A stretch of DNA of 34,549 nt from Corynebacterium lipophiloflavum DSM 44291 (GTDB lineage: Bacteria > Actinomycetota > Actinomycetes > Mycobacteriales > Mycobacteriaceae): the NCBI RefSeq assembly GCF_000159635.1, contig NZ_GG667195.1, positions 1-34,549 on the forward strand. Reading direction: 5' to 3'. Each line of letters starts with the position of its first letter. Positions within the stretch are counted from its first letter, which is position 1. The translations under genes and the position numbers were made by a program. The notes below the pieces were generated by a model that was not told the origin of the DNA, ran no database searches, and saw only the letters and a program-made list of their open reading frames with translations. Positions 8,706 through 17,774 of this stretch are shown here, one piece after another.

Positions 8706-10670
8706 GTGACCGACACGGGTAATGCTGCACAAGGCGCTACACAGGGCAGGGACGACCAGGACCTGGCAACAATGAAGCTCCCCGAGCTGCGCAAGCTGGC
8801 GGCAGACAAGGGGCTACGGGGCATTTCCGCATTGCGCAAAGGTGACTTGATCCAGGCCATCACTACCGGTGAGGTTCCGAAGCGGGCTGCAGCGGCGGCG
8901 CCGGAGGAGACGAACGAACCGGCTGGCACGCGCCGCCGCGCTACTCGACGTGCTGGCGGTGCAGCTGAAACCGATAACGCGGGGGCGAACAATTCCGGCA
9001 CTGCCGGTGATGAGGCGGGCGCCGGGGACGAACGCCGCGGCCAGGACAATTCCTCCCAGGAGGAGCAGCGTTACGAATCGCGCTCCGCGGCGCGACGTGC
9101 GCGACGCAACCGCGCACGCAACTTCGGCGGCGACGGCTCCGGGGCGGGCGAGGGCTCCCACGACTACGACGAAGGTCGCAGCTCCAACGACGGCGACCGC
9201 GGAAATAACAACGGAAATAACAACCGCCATAACAACCGCGACGACAACAACGGCGATCACAACCATCGCGGGGACCGACACGACAACCGGGACAACCGGG
9301 ACAACCGCGATGATCGCGACAACCGGGATGATCGCCGCGAGAACGGCAACAACGATCGCAACCGGGACAACCAGTCCAACGACGACGGCAACCGCCGCGG
9401 GCGCCGCAACCGCCGCAACCGCAACCGCAACGGCCGCGACGACAACCGGGACAACCGGGACAACAACCGCAACAACAACCAGGACTTCAACCCGGAAGAT
9501 TTGCAAGAAGTCGCCGGCATCGTCGACATCGTTGACCACAACACCGCGTTTGTCCGCACCACCGGCTACCACGCCAGCCAGGCGGACGTGTTCATCCACA
9601 ACAAGCTGGTGAGGCAGAACGGCCTGCGCTCGGGCGACGCGGTGATTGGACAAGTCCGCGCCAACGGGCAGAGCCACTCCCACGGCAACGGCCGCAACCG
9701 CCAGCGCTACAACCAGCTGGTGCGCGTCGATTCGGTCAACGCCATGAGCCCGGAGGACGCGAAGCAGCGCAAAGAGTTCCACAAGCTCACTCCGCTGTAC
9801 CCGAACCAGCGCCTGCGTTTGGAGACGGAGCCGAACATCCTGACCACACGCGTGATTGACCTGGTGATGCCGCTGGGCAAGGGCCAGCGCGCGTTGATCG
9901 TCTCCCCGCCGAAGGCCGGCAAGACGACGATCATGCAGAACATCGCGAACGCGATCGCCACGAACAACCCCGAGTGCTACCTCATGGTCGTGCTTGTCGA
10001 CGAGCGCCCCGAGGAAGTCACCGACATGCAGCGCTCTGTCAAGGGCGAGGTCATTTCGTCGACCTTCGACCGGCCGCCGTCAGAGCACACGGCTGTCGCG
10101 GAGCTGGCCATCGAGCGCGCCAAGCGCCTCGTGGAGATGGGCCAGGACGTCGTTGTCCTGCTCGACTCCATCACCCGACTCGGTCGTGCGTACAACAACT
10201 CCTCGCCGGCCTCCGGGCGCATCCTGTCGGGCGGCGTGGATTCCAACGCGCTGTACCCGCCGAAGCGATTCCTCGGCGCCGCGCGCAACATCGAGGAGGG
10301 CGGCTCGCTGACGATCATCGCCACGGCGATGGTGGAGACGGGCTCCGCGGGCGACACCGTGATATTCGAGGAGTTCAAGGGCACGGGCAACGCCGAGCTG
10401 AAGCTGGATCGCAAGATCGCGGAGCGTCGTGTGTTCCCGGCGGTCGATGTCAACCCGTCGGGCACCCGCAAGGACGAGCTCCTGCTAGCCCCGGAGGAGG
10501 CGCGCATCATGCACAAGCTGCGCCGCATCCTCTCCGCGCTTGACCCGCAGCAGTCGATCGACATGCTGATCAAGCAGCTGAAGAAGACGAAGTCCAACGG
10601 CGAGTTCCTCATGGGTGTCGCGCAGTCGGCACCGATGGCGGCGGACCAGTCCGAGGAGGAGTACCTCTGA
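8706..10670 (+). CDS. rho: Transcription termination factor Rho
   Basis: Hexameric RNA helicase that ends transcription. The 654-residue chain is far longer than E. coli Rho (419). Parts in order: Rho N-terminal helical domain (about 20-55, [18 protein letters not shown]), a disordered insertion (about 60-260) that becomes almost pure Asn, Asp, Arg and Gly from 160 to 260, the RNA-binding fold (about 265-345), and the ATPase core with Walker A PPKAGKTT (401-408), Walker [11 protein letters not shown] (482-491) and the ring contacts LYPPKRF and [11 protein letters not shown] at 8706 is chosen because GAAAGGA precedes it and MTDTG leads into the domain. Its TGA overlaps the prfA ATG. Insertions at this site are known in actinobacterial Rho and bind RNA. 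Confidence 0.97.
   Translation: MTDTGNAAQGATQGRDDQDLATMKLPELRKLAADKGLRGISALRKGDLIQAITTGEVPKRAAAAAPEETNEPAGTRRRATRRAGGAAETDNAGANNSGTAGDEAGAGDERRGQDNSSQEEQRYESRSAARRARRNRARNFGGDGSGAGEGSHDYDEGRSSNDGDRGNNNGNNNRHNNRDDNNGDHNHRGDRHDNRDNRDNRDDRDNRDDRRENGNNDRNRDNQSNDDGNRRGRRNRRNRNRNGRDDNRDNRDNNRNNNQDFNPEDLQEVAGIVDIVDHNTAFVRTTGYHASQADVFIHNKLVRQNGLRSGDAVIGQVRANGQSHSHGNGRNRQRYNQLVRVDSVNAMSPEDAKQRKEFHKLTPLYPNQRLRLETEPNILTTRVIDLVMPLGKGQRALIVSPPKAGKTTIMQNIANAIATNNPECYLMVVLVDERPEEVTDMQRSVKGEVISSTFDRPPSEHTAVAELAIERAKRLVEMGQDVVVLLDSITRLGRAYNNSSPASGRILSGGVDSNALYPPKRFLGAARNIEEGGSLTIIATAMVETGSAGDTVIFEEFKGTGNAELKLDRKIAERRVFPAVDVNPSGTRKDELLLAPEEARIMHKLRRILSALDPQQSIDMLIKQLKKTKSNGEFLMGVAQSAPMAADQSEEEYL
9183..9485 (+). 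repeat. Low-complexity Asn/Asp/Arg coding repeats inside rho
   Basis: About 100 codons encode runs such as [16 protein letters not shown] and repeated DNRDNRD blocks. At DNA level the unit GACAACCGG (Asp-Asn-Arg) recurs in short tandem groups near 9283-9305 and 9440-9460. Such 9-bp units can expand or shrink by slippage without shifting the frame, so length should vary between strains. Confidence 0.85.
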
Positions 10671-11743
10671 TGGCTGGCGAAGTTTCAATCGTCGACGATT
10701 ACGTTTCCGAATACGAGGGCATCCAGGCCCAGATGGGCGACCCGGACGTCGCGGGTGATGCGGAGCAGTTCCGCAAGCTGTCGAAGCGCTACGCGGAGCT
10801 GCAGCCGATCATCAACGTCTATAACGAGTTGAGCGAAGCGCGGGAGAACTACGAGGCCGCGAAGGAAATGGCGAGCGAGGACAAGGAGTTCGCCGAGGAG
10901 GCCGTGCGCCTCGAGGGTGACATCGCTCGCCTTGAGGAGGAGCTCGCTGACCTGCTCGCACCTCGCGATGAGCATGACGGCGACGACATCATCATGGAGA
11001 TCAAGGCCGGTGCGGGCGGCGAGGAGGCCGCCCTGTTCGCCGGTGATTTGGCCCGCATGTACCAGAAGTACTGCGAGAAGAACGGGCTGAGCTGGGAAGT
11101 TTTGGATCTCGCCGAGTCCGATCTCGGCGGCGCGAAGGACATGACCGTGGCCGTGAAGTCCAAGACACCGTCGCGCGACGGAGCGTGGTCGAAGCTCAAG
11201 TTCGAGGGCGGGGTGCACCGCGTGCAGCGCGTCCCCGTGACCGAGTCGCAGGGCCGCATCCAGACCTCGGCCGCCGGCGTGTACGTCTTCCCGGAGGCCG
11301 AAGAAGTGGCCTCGGTCGACATCGACGAGAAGGATCTGCGTATCGACGTCTATCGCTCCTCAGGCAAGGGCGGCCAGGGCGTGAACACGACCGACTCGGC
11401 GGTGCGCATCACGCACCTGCCGACGAACATCGTGGTCACCTGCCAGAACGAGCGTTCCCAGATTCAAAACCGCGCCCGCGCGATGCAGGTTTTGCAGGCC
11501 CGCCTGGACCAGCTTGAGCGCGAGAAGGCGGACGCGGAGGCGGCCGAGGGGCGCGCCAGCCAGGTGCGCACGATGGATCGCTCCGAGCGCATCCGCACCT
11601 ACAACTGGCCGGAGAATCGCATCTCGGATCACCGGATCAACTACAAGGCCAACAACCTCGACTCCGTGCTCGACGGCAACATGGACGAGCTGATCTCCGC
11701 GTTGCAGAAGCACGAGCGCCAGGAGCGCCTTGAGGCAGAGTAG
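10670..11743 (+). CDS. prfA: Peptide chain release factor 1
   Basis: Class I release factor that reads UAA and UAG and triggers peptidyl-tRNA hydrolysis. It has 357 residues, normal for RF1. The codon-reading tripeptide is PVT at 189-191 (in [17 protein letters not shown]), the RF1 type rather than the SPF of RF2. The catalytic GGQ is at 234-236 in [17 protein letters not shown]. The ATG shares its A with the rho TGA stop (TGATG), so translation is coupled. The next gene encodes PrmC, the methyltransferase that modifies the GGQ glutamine, and overlaps this gene by 14 bp. Confidence 0.97.
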   Translation: MAGEVSIVDDYVSEYEGIQAQMGDPDVAGDAEQFRKLSKRYAELQPIINVYNELSEARENYEAAKEMASEDKEFAEEAVRLEGDIARLEEELADLLAPRDEHDGDDIIMEIKAGAGGEEAALFAGDLARMYQKYCEKNGLSWEVLDLAESDLGGAKDMTVAVKSKTPSRDGAWSKLKFEGGVHRVQRVPVTESQGRIQTSAAGVYVFPEAEEVASVDIDEKDLRIDVYRSSGKGGQGVNTTDSAVRITHLPTNIVVTCQNERSQIQNRARAMQVLQARLDQLEREKADAEAAEGRASQVRTMDRSERIRTYNWPENRISDHRINYKANNLDSVLDGNMDELISALQKHERQERLEAE

Positions 11744-12581
11744 GACGCGCGAGCTCGTCGCTCGCGGTGCGCGGCTGCTGCAGGCCGCGAGGGTGGAAAC
11801 GCCCGAGGTCGATGCGCGCCTGCTGGCGGCCTGGCTTCTCGACGTCGCCCCGCTCGCGGTGAACCACACCGAGCCGCCCCCCGGCTTCGAGGAGAAATTT
11901 ACCCAGGCGCTCAGGCGCCGGGCCGCGTGCGAGCCGCTGCAGCACATCACCGGTTGCGCCCCGTTCGGCCCCCTGGAGCTCGCGGTTGGGCCCGGGGTGT
12001 TCATCCCGCGCCCGGAAACCGAAGTACTCGCGGACTGGGCGGTGCGCAAGCTCACCGGGGTCGCCTCGCCCGTCGTCGTCGATCTCGGCACCGGCTCCGG
12101 CGCGCTCGCGATCTACATCGCGCACGCGCTTGACGACGCCCGCGTCACGGCGGTCGAGGCGTCGGCGACGGCGCGTCGATACGCGCGCGGCAACGCCGAG
12201 CGGCTGGGAGTCGACGTGACCGTCATTGCCGGCGACATGACCGACCCGCAGCTTCTGGATCAGATGCGGGGCCAGGTTGACCTGGTGGTGTCGAACCCGC
12301 CCTACGTGCCACTCGGCCAGGACGTCGGCGCCGAGGTCCTTCACGACCCCGACGAGGCGGTGTTCTCCGGCGCCGACGGGATGGACGCGATCCGCGGCCT
12401 CGTGCCCGTCGCGGCGCGCCTGCTCGCCCCCGGCGGCGCGCTCGGCATCGAACACGACGACACGACCTCGCAGAAAGTCCAGGAAGTCGTCGCAGCTCAC
12501 GGTCAGTTCAGCGACGTGCAGGCGCGAGAAGACCTCACCGGTCGGGCCAGGTTCGTCACCGCGAGTAAAGTGAAGCGTTAA
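11730..12581 (+). CDS. prmC: Release factor glutamine N5-methyltransferase
   Basis: HemK/PrmC family enzyme that methylates the glutamine of the GGQ motif in release factors with S-adenosylmethionine. The 283 residues include an N-terminal helical domain, FIPRPETE (92-98), the SAM motif [10 protein letters not shown] (118-127) and the catalytic NPPY (189-192). The start is TTG at 11730, inside the end of prfA. It is supported by AGGAG at 11721-11725 at good spacing, and later starts would cut the helical domain. Overlap with prfA couples the enzyme to its substrate. Confidence 0.95.
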   Translation: MRQSRTRELVARGARLLQAARVETPEVDARLLAAWLLDVAPLAVNHTEPPPGFEEKFTQALRRRAACEPLQHITGCAPFGPLELAVGPGVFIPRPETEVLADWAVRKLTGVASPVVVDLGTGSGALAIYIAHALDDARVTAVEASATARRYARGNAERLGVDVTVIAGDMTDPQLLDQMRGQVDLVVSNPPYVPLGQDVGAEVLHDPDEAVFSGADGMDAIRGLVPVAARLLAPGGALGIEHDDTTSQKVQEVVAAHGQFSDVQAREDLTGRARFVTASKVKR

Positions 12582-12606
12582 ACGCGACCATCCATGAAGG
12601 AGCAAC

Positions 12607-13266
12607 ATGGCAAGCCAGACCTACGACTGCCTCACCCCGGCGGGGCGCACCGACGGGATCAAGGCGGCGGTGGACGCAATCCGCGCGGGACAGTGCGTGG
12701 TCATGCCGACGGACACGGTCTACGGCATCGGCTGCGACGCCTTCAACAACGACGCCGTGGCCAAGCTGCTTGCCACCAAGCGCCGCGGGCCCGACATGCC
12801 GGTACCCGTCCTCGTCGGCTCGTGGTCCACGGTCCAGGGGTTGGTGCGCGAGTTCACCGACACCGCGCAGACGCTGGTGGAGGCGTTCTGGCCGGGCGGG
12901 CTGTCGATTGTCGTGCCTGAGGCCCCGTCTCTGCCGTGGAACCTCGGCGACACCCGTGGCACCGTCCTTTTGCGCATGCCGAACCAGCCGCTGGCGATTG
13001 AGCTGCTGCGCGAGGTTGGGCCGATGGGCGTTTCCTCCGCCAACCTCACCGGCAACGAGCCGCCCGTGACCACCTCGGCGGCGCGACAGCAGTTCGGCAA
13101 CGCCGTGCCCGTCTACCTCGACGGCGGGCGCTCGACGGTGGGGGAGCCGTCGACAATTATTGACATCTCCGGACCCAGCCCGGTGATCCTGCGCAACGGG
13201 GCGATCAGCGCCGAGCGCATTTGTGAAGTCTTAAACCTTGACCCGGAGAGTCTCCGGAGGAAGTAG
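12607..13266 (+). CDS. L-threonylcarbamoyladenylate synthase (Sua5/YrdC/YwlC family)
   Basis: Makes threonylcarbamoyl-AMP from threonine, bicarbonate and ATP, the first step of the t6A modification at position 37 of ANN-decoding tRNAs. The 219-residue protein has the YrdC core: PTDTVYGIG (about 34-42), the basic KRRGPDMPVPVLV segment (about 58-70) and VSSANLTGNEPP with the SxN signature. A short C-terminal tail follows, less than a full Sua5 domain, so this is closer to the short TsaC/YwlC form. The ATG follows GAAGGAG. It lies 25 bp after prmC and abuts the WecA-like gene, the usual prfA-prmC-ywlC-wecA order in actinobacteria. Confidence 0.93.
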   Translation: MASQTYDCLTPAGRTDGIKAAVDAIRAGQCVVMPTDTVYGIGCDAFNNDAVAKLLATKRRGPDMPVPVLVGSWSTVQGLVREFTDTAQTLVEAFWPGGLSIVVPEAPSLPWNLGDTRGTVLLRMPNQPLAIELLREVGPMGVSSANLTGNEPPVTTSAARQQFGNAVPVYLDGGRSTVGEPSTIIDISGPSPVILRNGAISAERICEVLNLDPESLRRK

Positions 13267-14409
13267 GTGGGCGGCGCCGGAGTGCCGCTGCGCGAGCTGG
13301 GTCTGGTCCTGCTCGTCGCCGCGGCGATCACGTACCTCGCGACGGGAGTCGTGCGCTCCGTTCTCGTGCGCACCGGCAGGATCGCTGAGATCCGCACCCG
13401 CGACGTGCACACCCAGCCCACGCCGTCGCTCGGCGGGCTGGCAATGTTTACCGGGTTCGTCTCCGCGGTGTTCCTCGCCCAGCAGCTCCCCGCGCTCACC
13501 CGTGGATTCGCCCCCGTCACTCCCGAGATGACAGCGGTGCTCGCCGGCGCGTTCGCCATTGTCGTGGTCGGGCTGATCGACGACCTCTACGAACTCGGCG
13601 CCGCAACCAAGTTCATCGGGCAGTGTTTCGCGGCGGTGCTGATGAGTTTCATGGGGCTGACCTTCACGGTCTTTTTTCTCCCATTCGGCTCCGGCACGAC
13701 AATCGTCCTCGATCAGGTGCAGGGGATGATGGTGGCCTCGCTGTTTACCGTCGTGATGGTCAATGCCGTGAACTTCGTCGACGGCATCGACGGCCTCGCC
13801 GCGGGCCTGGGATTGATTGCCGGCGGCGCGATCCTGCTGTACTCGCTAACCATCCTGCACGACCAGGGCGGCGCCGTGTCGGCATACCCGCCGGCGATCA
13901 TCTGCGCCGGCCTCGTCGGGATCTGCGCGGGCTTTTTGCCGCACAACTTCGAGCCCGCGCGCATCTTCATGGGGGATTCCGGCGCCATGCTCATCGGATT
14001 GCTGCTGGCGGCGGCCTCTATTTCCGCGTCGGGTAAGATCAACCTCTCGCTCTACGGCGCCGCCGACTTCATCGCGCTGATCAGCCCCGTGATGGTGGTC
14101 CTCGCCGCAGTGGCGCTTCCCGTCATTGACCTGGTCTGGGCCGTGGTCCGCCGCGTGGCCAAGGGGCAAAGCCCCACGACCGCCGACGCGGGCCACATCC
14201 ACCATCGGCTCTTGGCGCTCGGCCATACCCACCGCCGCACCGTTCTCGTGCTCTACGCCTGGGTCAGCGCCGTCGCGTTCGGTGCCGTGAGCTTTTCCAT
14301 CGCGCCCGCCGGGCTGGCGCTGGCGATGACCGTAGCGGCTGTCCTCGGTGCGGCCGCGATGACTGCGGTGCCGCTGATGCGTGGGCGCAGCAAGGCTGCG
14401 CAGGGCTAG
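13267..14409 (+). CDS. Polyprenyl-phosphate GlcNAc-1-phosphate transferase (WecA/TagO-like)
   Basis: Integral membrane enzyme of the MraY/WecA family, 380 residues with about ten hydrophobic segments. It should move GlcNAc-1-phosphate from UDP-GlcNAc to decaprenyl phosphate, which in mycolic-acid bacteria starts the linker that joins arabinogalactan to peptidoglycan. Visible family motifs are VHTQPTPSLGG (about 48-57), GLIDDLYELG with the Asp pair 105-106, NAVNFVDGIDGLAAG (about 166-180), FMGDSGAMLIG and the cytoplasmic HIHHRLL (310-316). The start is GTG at 13267, directly after the preceding TAG, with GGAGGAAG upstream. It ends 2 bp from a convergent gene. Confidence 0.92.
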   Translation: MGGAGVPLRELGLVLLVAAAITYLATGVVRSVLVRTGRIAEIRTRDVHTQPTPSLGGLAMFTGFVSAVFLAQQLPALTRGFAPVTPEMTAVLAGAFAIVVVGLIDDLYELGAATKFIGQCFAAVLMSFMGLTFTVFFLPFGSGTTIVLDQVQGMMVASLFTVVMVNAVNFVDGIDGLAAGLGLIAGGAILLYSLTILHDQGGAVSAYPPAIICAGLVGICAGFLPHNFEPARIFMGDSGAMLIGLLLAAASISASGKINLSLYGAADFIALISPVMVVLAAVALPVIDLVWAVVRRVAKGQSPTTADAGHIHHRLLALGHTHRRTVLVLYAWVSAVAFGAVSFSIAPAGLALAMTVAAVLGAAAMTAVPLMRGRSKAAQG

Positions 14410-14411
14410 CG

Positions 14412-15092
14412 TCAGGCGCCAAACACATCCTTCACCGGGGTGGACCCGTCATTGAACTGCACCGTTCGCGTGCCGGGCGAGCCTGCCGGCGGGTGTGCCA
14501 CGGCGGCCGCAATCGCGTGAGCGACGTTGGCGCGGCTCACCTCAGCCGCCTCTGCGGAGTCGGCGTCGATCAGGCCCGTGGCGGGGGCGTCGGTCAGCCT
14601 GGACGGGCGCAGGAGAGTAAAGCTCACACCGGAGGAGGCGAGGTGGGCGTCGGCTTCGGTTTTCGCCTGGGCGTAGGGATAGAAGCAGTGGTCCTCCGGC
14701 ACGCCGTGGTCTTCGCCGGCGCCAAAGTAGGAGACCATCACGAAATGGCCGACGCCCGCCTCGCGGGCAGCGTCGATTGCGCGAATCGCCGCATCCCTGT
14801 CCACCGCCCACGTCCGATGCGGGTCGCCGCCGCCAGCACCAGCGGCCCACACGAGCGTGCCGACGCCCCACTGACGCAGCAGCTGCGCCATTGAATCGGC
14901 GTCATTGTGCTCGACGTCGAAGATGACGGGCTGCGCCCCGGCTTTCTCGATGTCCGCGGCGTGCTGCGGGTTGCGGATCACCCCGGCGACTGTACATCCG
15001 TGCTCTGCGAGCTGCGGGATGGCTAAACGCGCAACTTTTCCGTGTGCGCCGATGACCGCCACGGTGGGTTCGTTAACTGTGTCGTTAGTCAT
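14412..15092 (-). CDS. NAD(P)-binding atypical SDR-family protein
   Basis: A 226-residue Rossmann-fold protein like YhfK/NmrA-type atypical short-chain dehydrogenases. The N-terminal AVIGAHGKVARLAIPQL (about 12-28) is the nucleotide-binding loop. Later come LVWAAGAGGGD, the helix around FVMVSYFGAG and SFTLLRPSRLTDAPATG, typical of these proteins. The classical YxxxK pair is present only loosely (FYPYAQAKTEAD), so enzyme activity is uncertain. The ATG at 15092 is preceded on the minus strand by GGGAGG. It is a single gene, divergent from atpI. The substrate is unknown. Confidence 0.85.
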   Translation of the reverse strand: MTNDTVNEPTVAVIGAHGKVARLAIPQLAEHGCTVAGVIRNPQHAADIEKAGAQPVIFDVEHNDADSMAQLLRQWGVGTLVWAAGAGGGDPHRTWAVDRDAAIRAIDAAREAGVGHFVMVSYFGAGEDHGVPEDHCFYPYAQAKTEADAHLASSGVSFTLLRPSRLTDAPATGLIDADSAEAAEVSRANVAHAIAAAVAHPPAGSPGTRTVQFNDGSTPVKDVFGA

Positions 15093-15163
15093 GTGTCCTC
15101 CCTATGGGAAGTTGTTCGCGGGTGTGTACGCATCCCACACTAACCACACCGCGCGGAGACGGG

Positions 15164-15194
15164 TTGCGGCATCCGGCCAGCCGGGCGGTAGGCT
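15164..15194 (+). promoter_or_regulatory. atpI promoter
   Basis: TTGCGG (15164-15169), a 19-bp spacer and TAGGCT (15189-15194) form a plausible promoter whose -10 ends 8 nt before the GTG at 15203. No ribosome site is present, so the transcript would be leaderless. Confidence 0.45.
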
Positions 15195-15202
15195 AATCGC
15201 CC

Positions 15203-15661
15203 GTGAGCACCAATTCTGAGCACTCCGATTCCCGCACCCTCGACGTTGCGGATGTCAGCGAAATCGATGACCCCCGCCGCCCGTTGACCCGGGCTCTGCG
15301 ACTCGGCGCGTGGGCCCTCGTTGCGCTGACCGTAGTTTCGCTCATGGCGTGGGGAGGTCTCTATGAACTGCAGGGAATCTGGGGCGCCCTCATGGGCGCG
15401 GCCGTGGGAGGCGGGTTCGTCTTGCTCACCGCGCTGTCCGTGCTTCTGACGTCCGGGACGTCGCCGGCCAACACGATGGCCGTCGTGCTCGGCGGCTGGC
15501 TGCTCAAGATGGTCGTTCTCGTGATCGTACTGCTGCTGATTCGCGACCTGACCTTCTACAACCACCTCGCGTTCGGCGTGACCACGATTGCCGCGCTAGT
15601 GATCGTTCTCGCTGCAGAGGCGTGGGGGGTCATCACCACCCGCGTCAGCTACGTCAGCTAG
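15203..15661 (+). CDS. atpI: AtpI-like membrane protein preceding the ATP synthase genes
   Basis: A 152-residue protein with a polar N-terminus of about 35 residues and four predicted membrane helices (roughly 37-57, 62-83, 92-113, 120-143). Position immediately before atpB and the four-helix layout identify it as the AtpI-type protein of ATP synthase operons, thought to help c-ring assembly or ion supply in other bacteria. Sequence conservation in the family is low, so the call relies mainly on context. The start is GTG at 15203, with a -10 box 8 nt upstream. A 279-bp gap with its own regulatory signals separates it from atpB. Confidence 0.75.
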   Translation: MSTNSEHSDSRTLDVADVSEIDDPRRPLTRALRLGAWALVALTVVSLMAWGGLYELQGIWGALMGAAVGGGFVLLTALSVLLTSGTSPANTMAVVLGGWLLKMVVLVIVLLLIRDLTFYNHLAFGVTTIAALVIVLAAEAWGVITTRVSYVS

Positions 15662-15687
15662 GGCGATCAGCCGGAATGTGCACCCCT

Positions 15688-15703
15688 TGTGATGTAAATA
15701 ACA
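15688..15703 (+). promoter_or_regulatory. GlxR (cAMP receptor protein)-like binding site before atpB
   Basis: TGTGATGTAAATAACA matches 11 of the 12 fixed bases of the corynebacterial GlxR consensus TGTGANNTANNTCACA; only position 13 differs. It lies 26 bp after the atpI stop and about 100 bp upstream of the candidate atpB promoter, a place suited to activation. GlxR is a known global regulator of carbon and respiratory genes in C. glutamicum. Confidence 0.6.
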
Positions 15704-15784
15704 GGGCGCGCTACGCTGCGTAAACGCCCCGCGCGCGCGGGTGCTGGGCACAGGTGTACCTTGCCGGGCAAACCCGCACCCCCG

Positions 15785-15833
15785 TTGACGGCCAAAAACT
15801 AGTTGACCTGTTAGGCTAACCGCTGGGTTTACT
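15785..15833 (+). promoter_or_regulatory. Candidate atpB operon promoter
   Basis: TTGACG at 15785-15790 and TAGGCT at 15812-15817 (21-bp spacer) or TTGACC at 15803-15808 and TTTACT at 15828-15833 (19-bp spacer) are the best promoter-like pairs in the 279-bp gap. Either gives a leader of roughly 100 nt or more. Between here and atpB the sequence holds CCGCGG boxes at both ends of a 35-bp stretch near 15895-15930, which may fold. Confidence 0.35.
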
Positions 15834-15940
15834 TGAGGTATCCGCGTGCGCACCTGTGCGTTGGCGGGGATTTAACTTCAAGGCTCCCCCTGTCCCGCGG
15901 TCGCTGATGTGCGACGGAGTCCGCCGCGGAGACAGTCTTC

Positions 15941-16822
15941 TTGAAGACGTCCATCGCACCGCATTTCAACCGTTATGCGGCCCGAGAACGGGAGAGAACG
16001 CTGAGCGTTACAACTTTGGCCGAGGGCTTTAAGGGGTCATTCCACGCGCCCTCACTTGGTCCAGAATTTTTCCCGGGGCAAACGTACGGCCACATCATTG
16101 GCGAAGACTTCGCCAATGGTTGGTTCGCACTGGATCGCATCATGATCGTCCGCCTCCTAGTGGCGGCAATCCTGGTGCTTCTCTTTGTTATTGCTTTCAG
16201 GAAGCCTCAGCTGGTTCCTAAAGGCTTGCAGAACGTCGCAGAGATGGGTGTGGACTTCGTCCGCATCAACATCGCTGAAGACACGCTAGGGAAGAAGGAT
16301 GGCAAGCGGTTCCTTCCGGTGCTGGCAACCATCTTTTTCACGATCTTGTTCATGAACGCGGCAACGATCATCCCGGGGCTCAACATTTCGCCAAACGCGC
16401 GTATCGGCATGCCGATCGTCCTGGCGGTTGTGGCCTACATCGCAATGATCTACGCAGGCGTGCAGCGCTACGGCGCGAAGTACTTCAAGCACTCGCTCGT
16501 GATCCCTAACTTGCCTCCACTGCTCCACCTCCTGGTGGTGCCAATCGAGTTCTTCTCGACGTTCGTTCTGCGTCCGGTCACACTGGCACTTCGTCTCATG
16601 GCGAACTTCCTGGCAGGCCACATCATCCTCGTCCTTTTGTACTCGGCTACCAACTTCTTCTTCTGGCAGCTGAACGCATGGACGGCCGTGAGTGGTCTGA
16701 CGCTAATCGCAGCCTTGCTGTTCACCCTGTACGAGTTGATTATCATCTTCCTGCAGGCGTACATCTTTGCTCTTTTGACCGCGGTGTACATCGAGCTGTC
16801 GCTGCACGCTGATTCGCACTAG
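15941..16822 (+). CDS. atpB: ATP synthase Fo subunit a
   Basis: Membrane subunit a, which forms the proton half-channels beside the c-ring. The 293-residue frame has about six hydrophobic helices. The essential arginine is Arg218 in TLALRLMANFLAGH, matching Arg210 of E. coli. The start is unclear. TTG at 15941 has GGAGA 8 nt upstream. An in-frame CTG at 16001 follows GGGAGAG at good spacing and would give MSVTTLAEGF, closer to the expected N-terminus. No ATG or GTG exists near the start. The preceding region carries a GlxR-like site and the gene leads the main atp operon. Confidence 0.95.
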   Translation: MKTSIAPHFNRYAARERERTLSVTTLAEGFKGSFHAPSLGPEFFPGQTYGHIIGEDFANGWFALDRIMIVRLLVAAILVLLFVIAFRKPQLVPKGLQNVAEMGVDFVRINIAEDTLGKKDGKRFLPVLATIFFTILFMNAATIIPGLNISPNARIGMPIVLAVVAYIAMIYAGVQRYGAKYFKHSLVIPNLPPLLHLLVVPIEFFSTFVLRPVTLALRLMANFLAGHIILVLLYSATNFFFWQLNAWTAVSGLTLIAALLFTLYELIIIFLQAYIFALLTAVYIELSLHADSH

Positions 16823-16854
16823 CAAAGCACGAACCTACAGGCCAAACTGAATAA

Positions 16855-17154
<300 letters not shown>

Positions 17155-17202
17155 AAGAACGCGTATTCACATCCCGTACACCTTTTAGATCAGGAGCAAC
17201 CT

Positions 17203-17769
17203 ATGACAAACGTCACCATCTATAACGTGGCTGCAGAAGGTGCTCTTCCGCTCGAGTCCGAGCCGTCCATCCTTCTGCCTCCCATGTACGACGTGGTTTG
17301 GTCGTTGGTCGTCTTCGTCGTTGTCTTCCTCGTCTTCTGGAAGTTTGTTCTTCCGAAGTTCCAGGAAGTCCTGGCGGAGCGTGAAGATCGAATCAAGGGC
17401 GGCATCGAGCGTGCTCAGGTCGCCCAGGCTGAAGCCAAGGCTGCCCTGGAGAAGAACAACGCAGAGCTCGCCGAGGCACGCGCCGAGGCCGCTGAGATCC
17501 GCGAAGCTGCCCGCGCAAAGGGCAAGGAGATTGAGGCGGAGGCTCGCGCCAACGCCGAAGCTGAATCCCGCCGCATTGTTGAGGCGGGGGAGAAGCAGCT
17601 GCAAGCTTCCCGTGAGCAGGTCATCTCCGAGTTGCGGAACGAAATGGGCCAGAACTCCATCACTCTCGCCGAGCGTTTGCTGGGCACCGAGCTGTCGGAG
17701 TCGACCCGCCGTTCCTCCACGATCGACGATTTCCTGTCCCAGCTCGACAACGTTTCCACGAGGAAGTAG
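17203..17769 (+). CDS. atpF: ATP synthase Fo subunit b
   Basis: Peripheral-stalk subunit of 188 residues. One membrane helix (about 28-48, [19 protein letters not shown]) is followed by a long charged coiled coil rich in Ala, Glu, Lys and Arg (about 50-150) and a C-terminal delta-contact region. The ATG at 17203 has AGGAGCAAC just upstream. The atpH start follows 5 bp after the stop. A 947-codon open frame on the opposite strand is a codon-bias shadow. Confidence 0.95.
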   Translation: MTNVTIYNVAAEGALPLESEPSILLPPMYDVVWSLVVFVVVFLVFWKFVLPKFQEVLAEREDRIKGGIERAQVAQAEAKAALEKNNAELAEARAEAAEIREAARAKGKEIEAEARANAEAESRRIVEAGEKQLQASREQVISELRNEMGQNSITLAERLLGTELSESTRRSSTIDDFLSQLDNVSTRK

Positions 17770-17774
17770 GCGAG

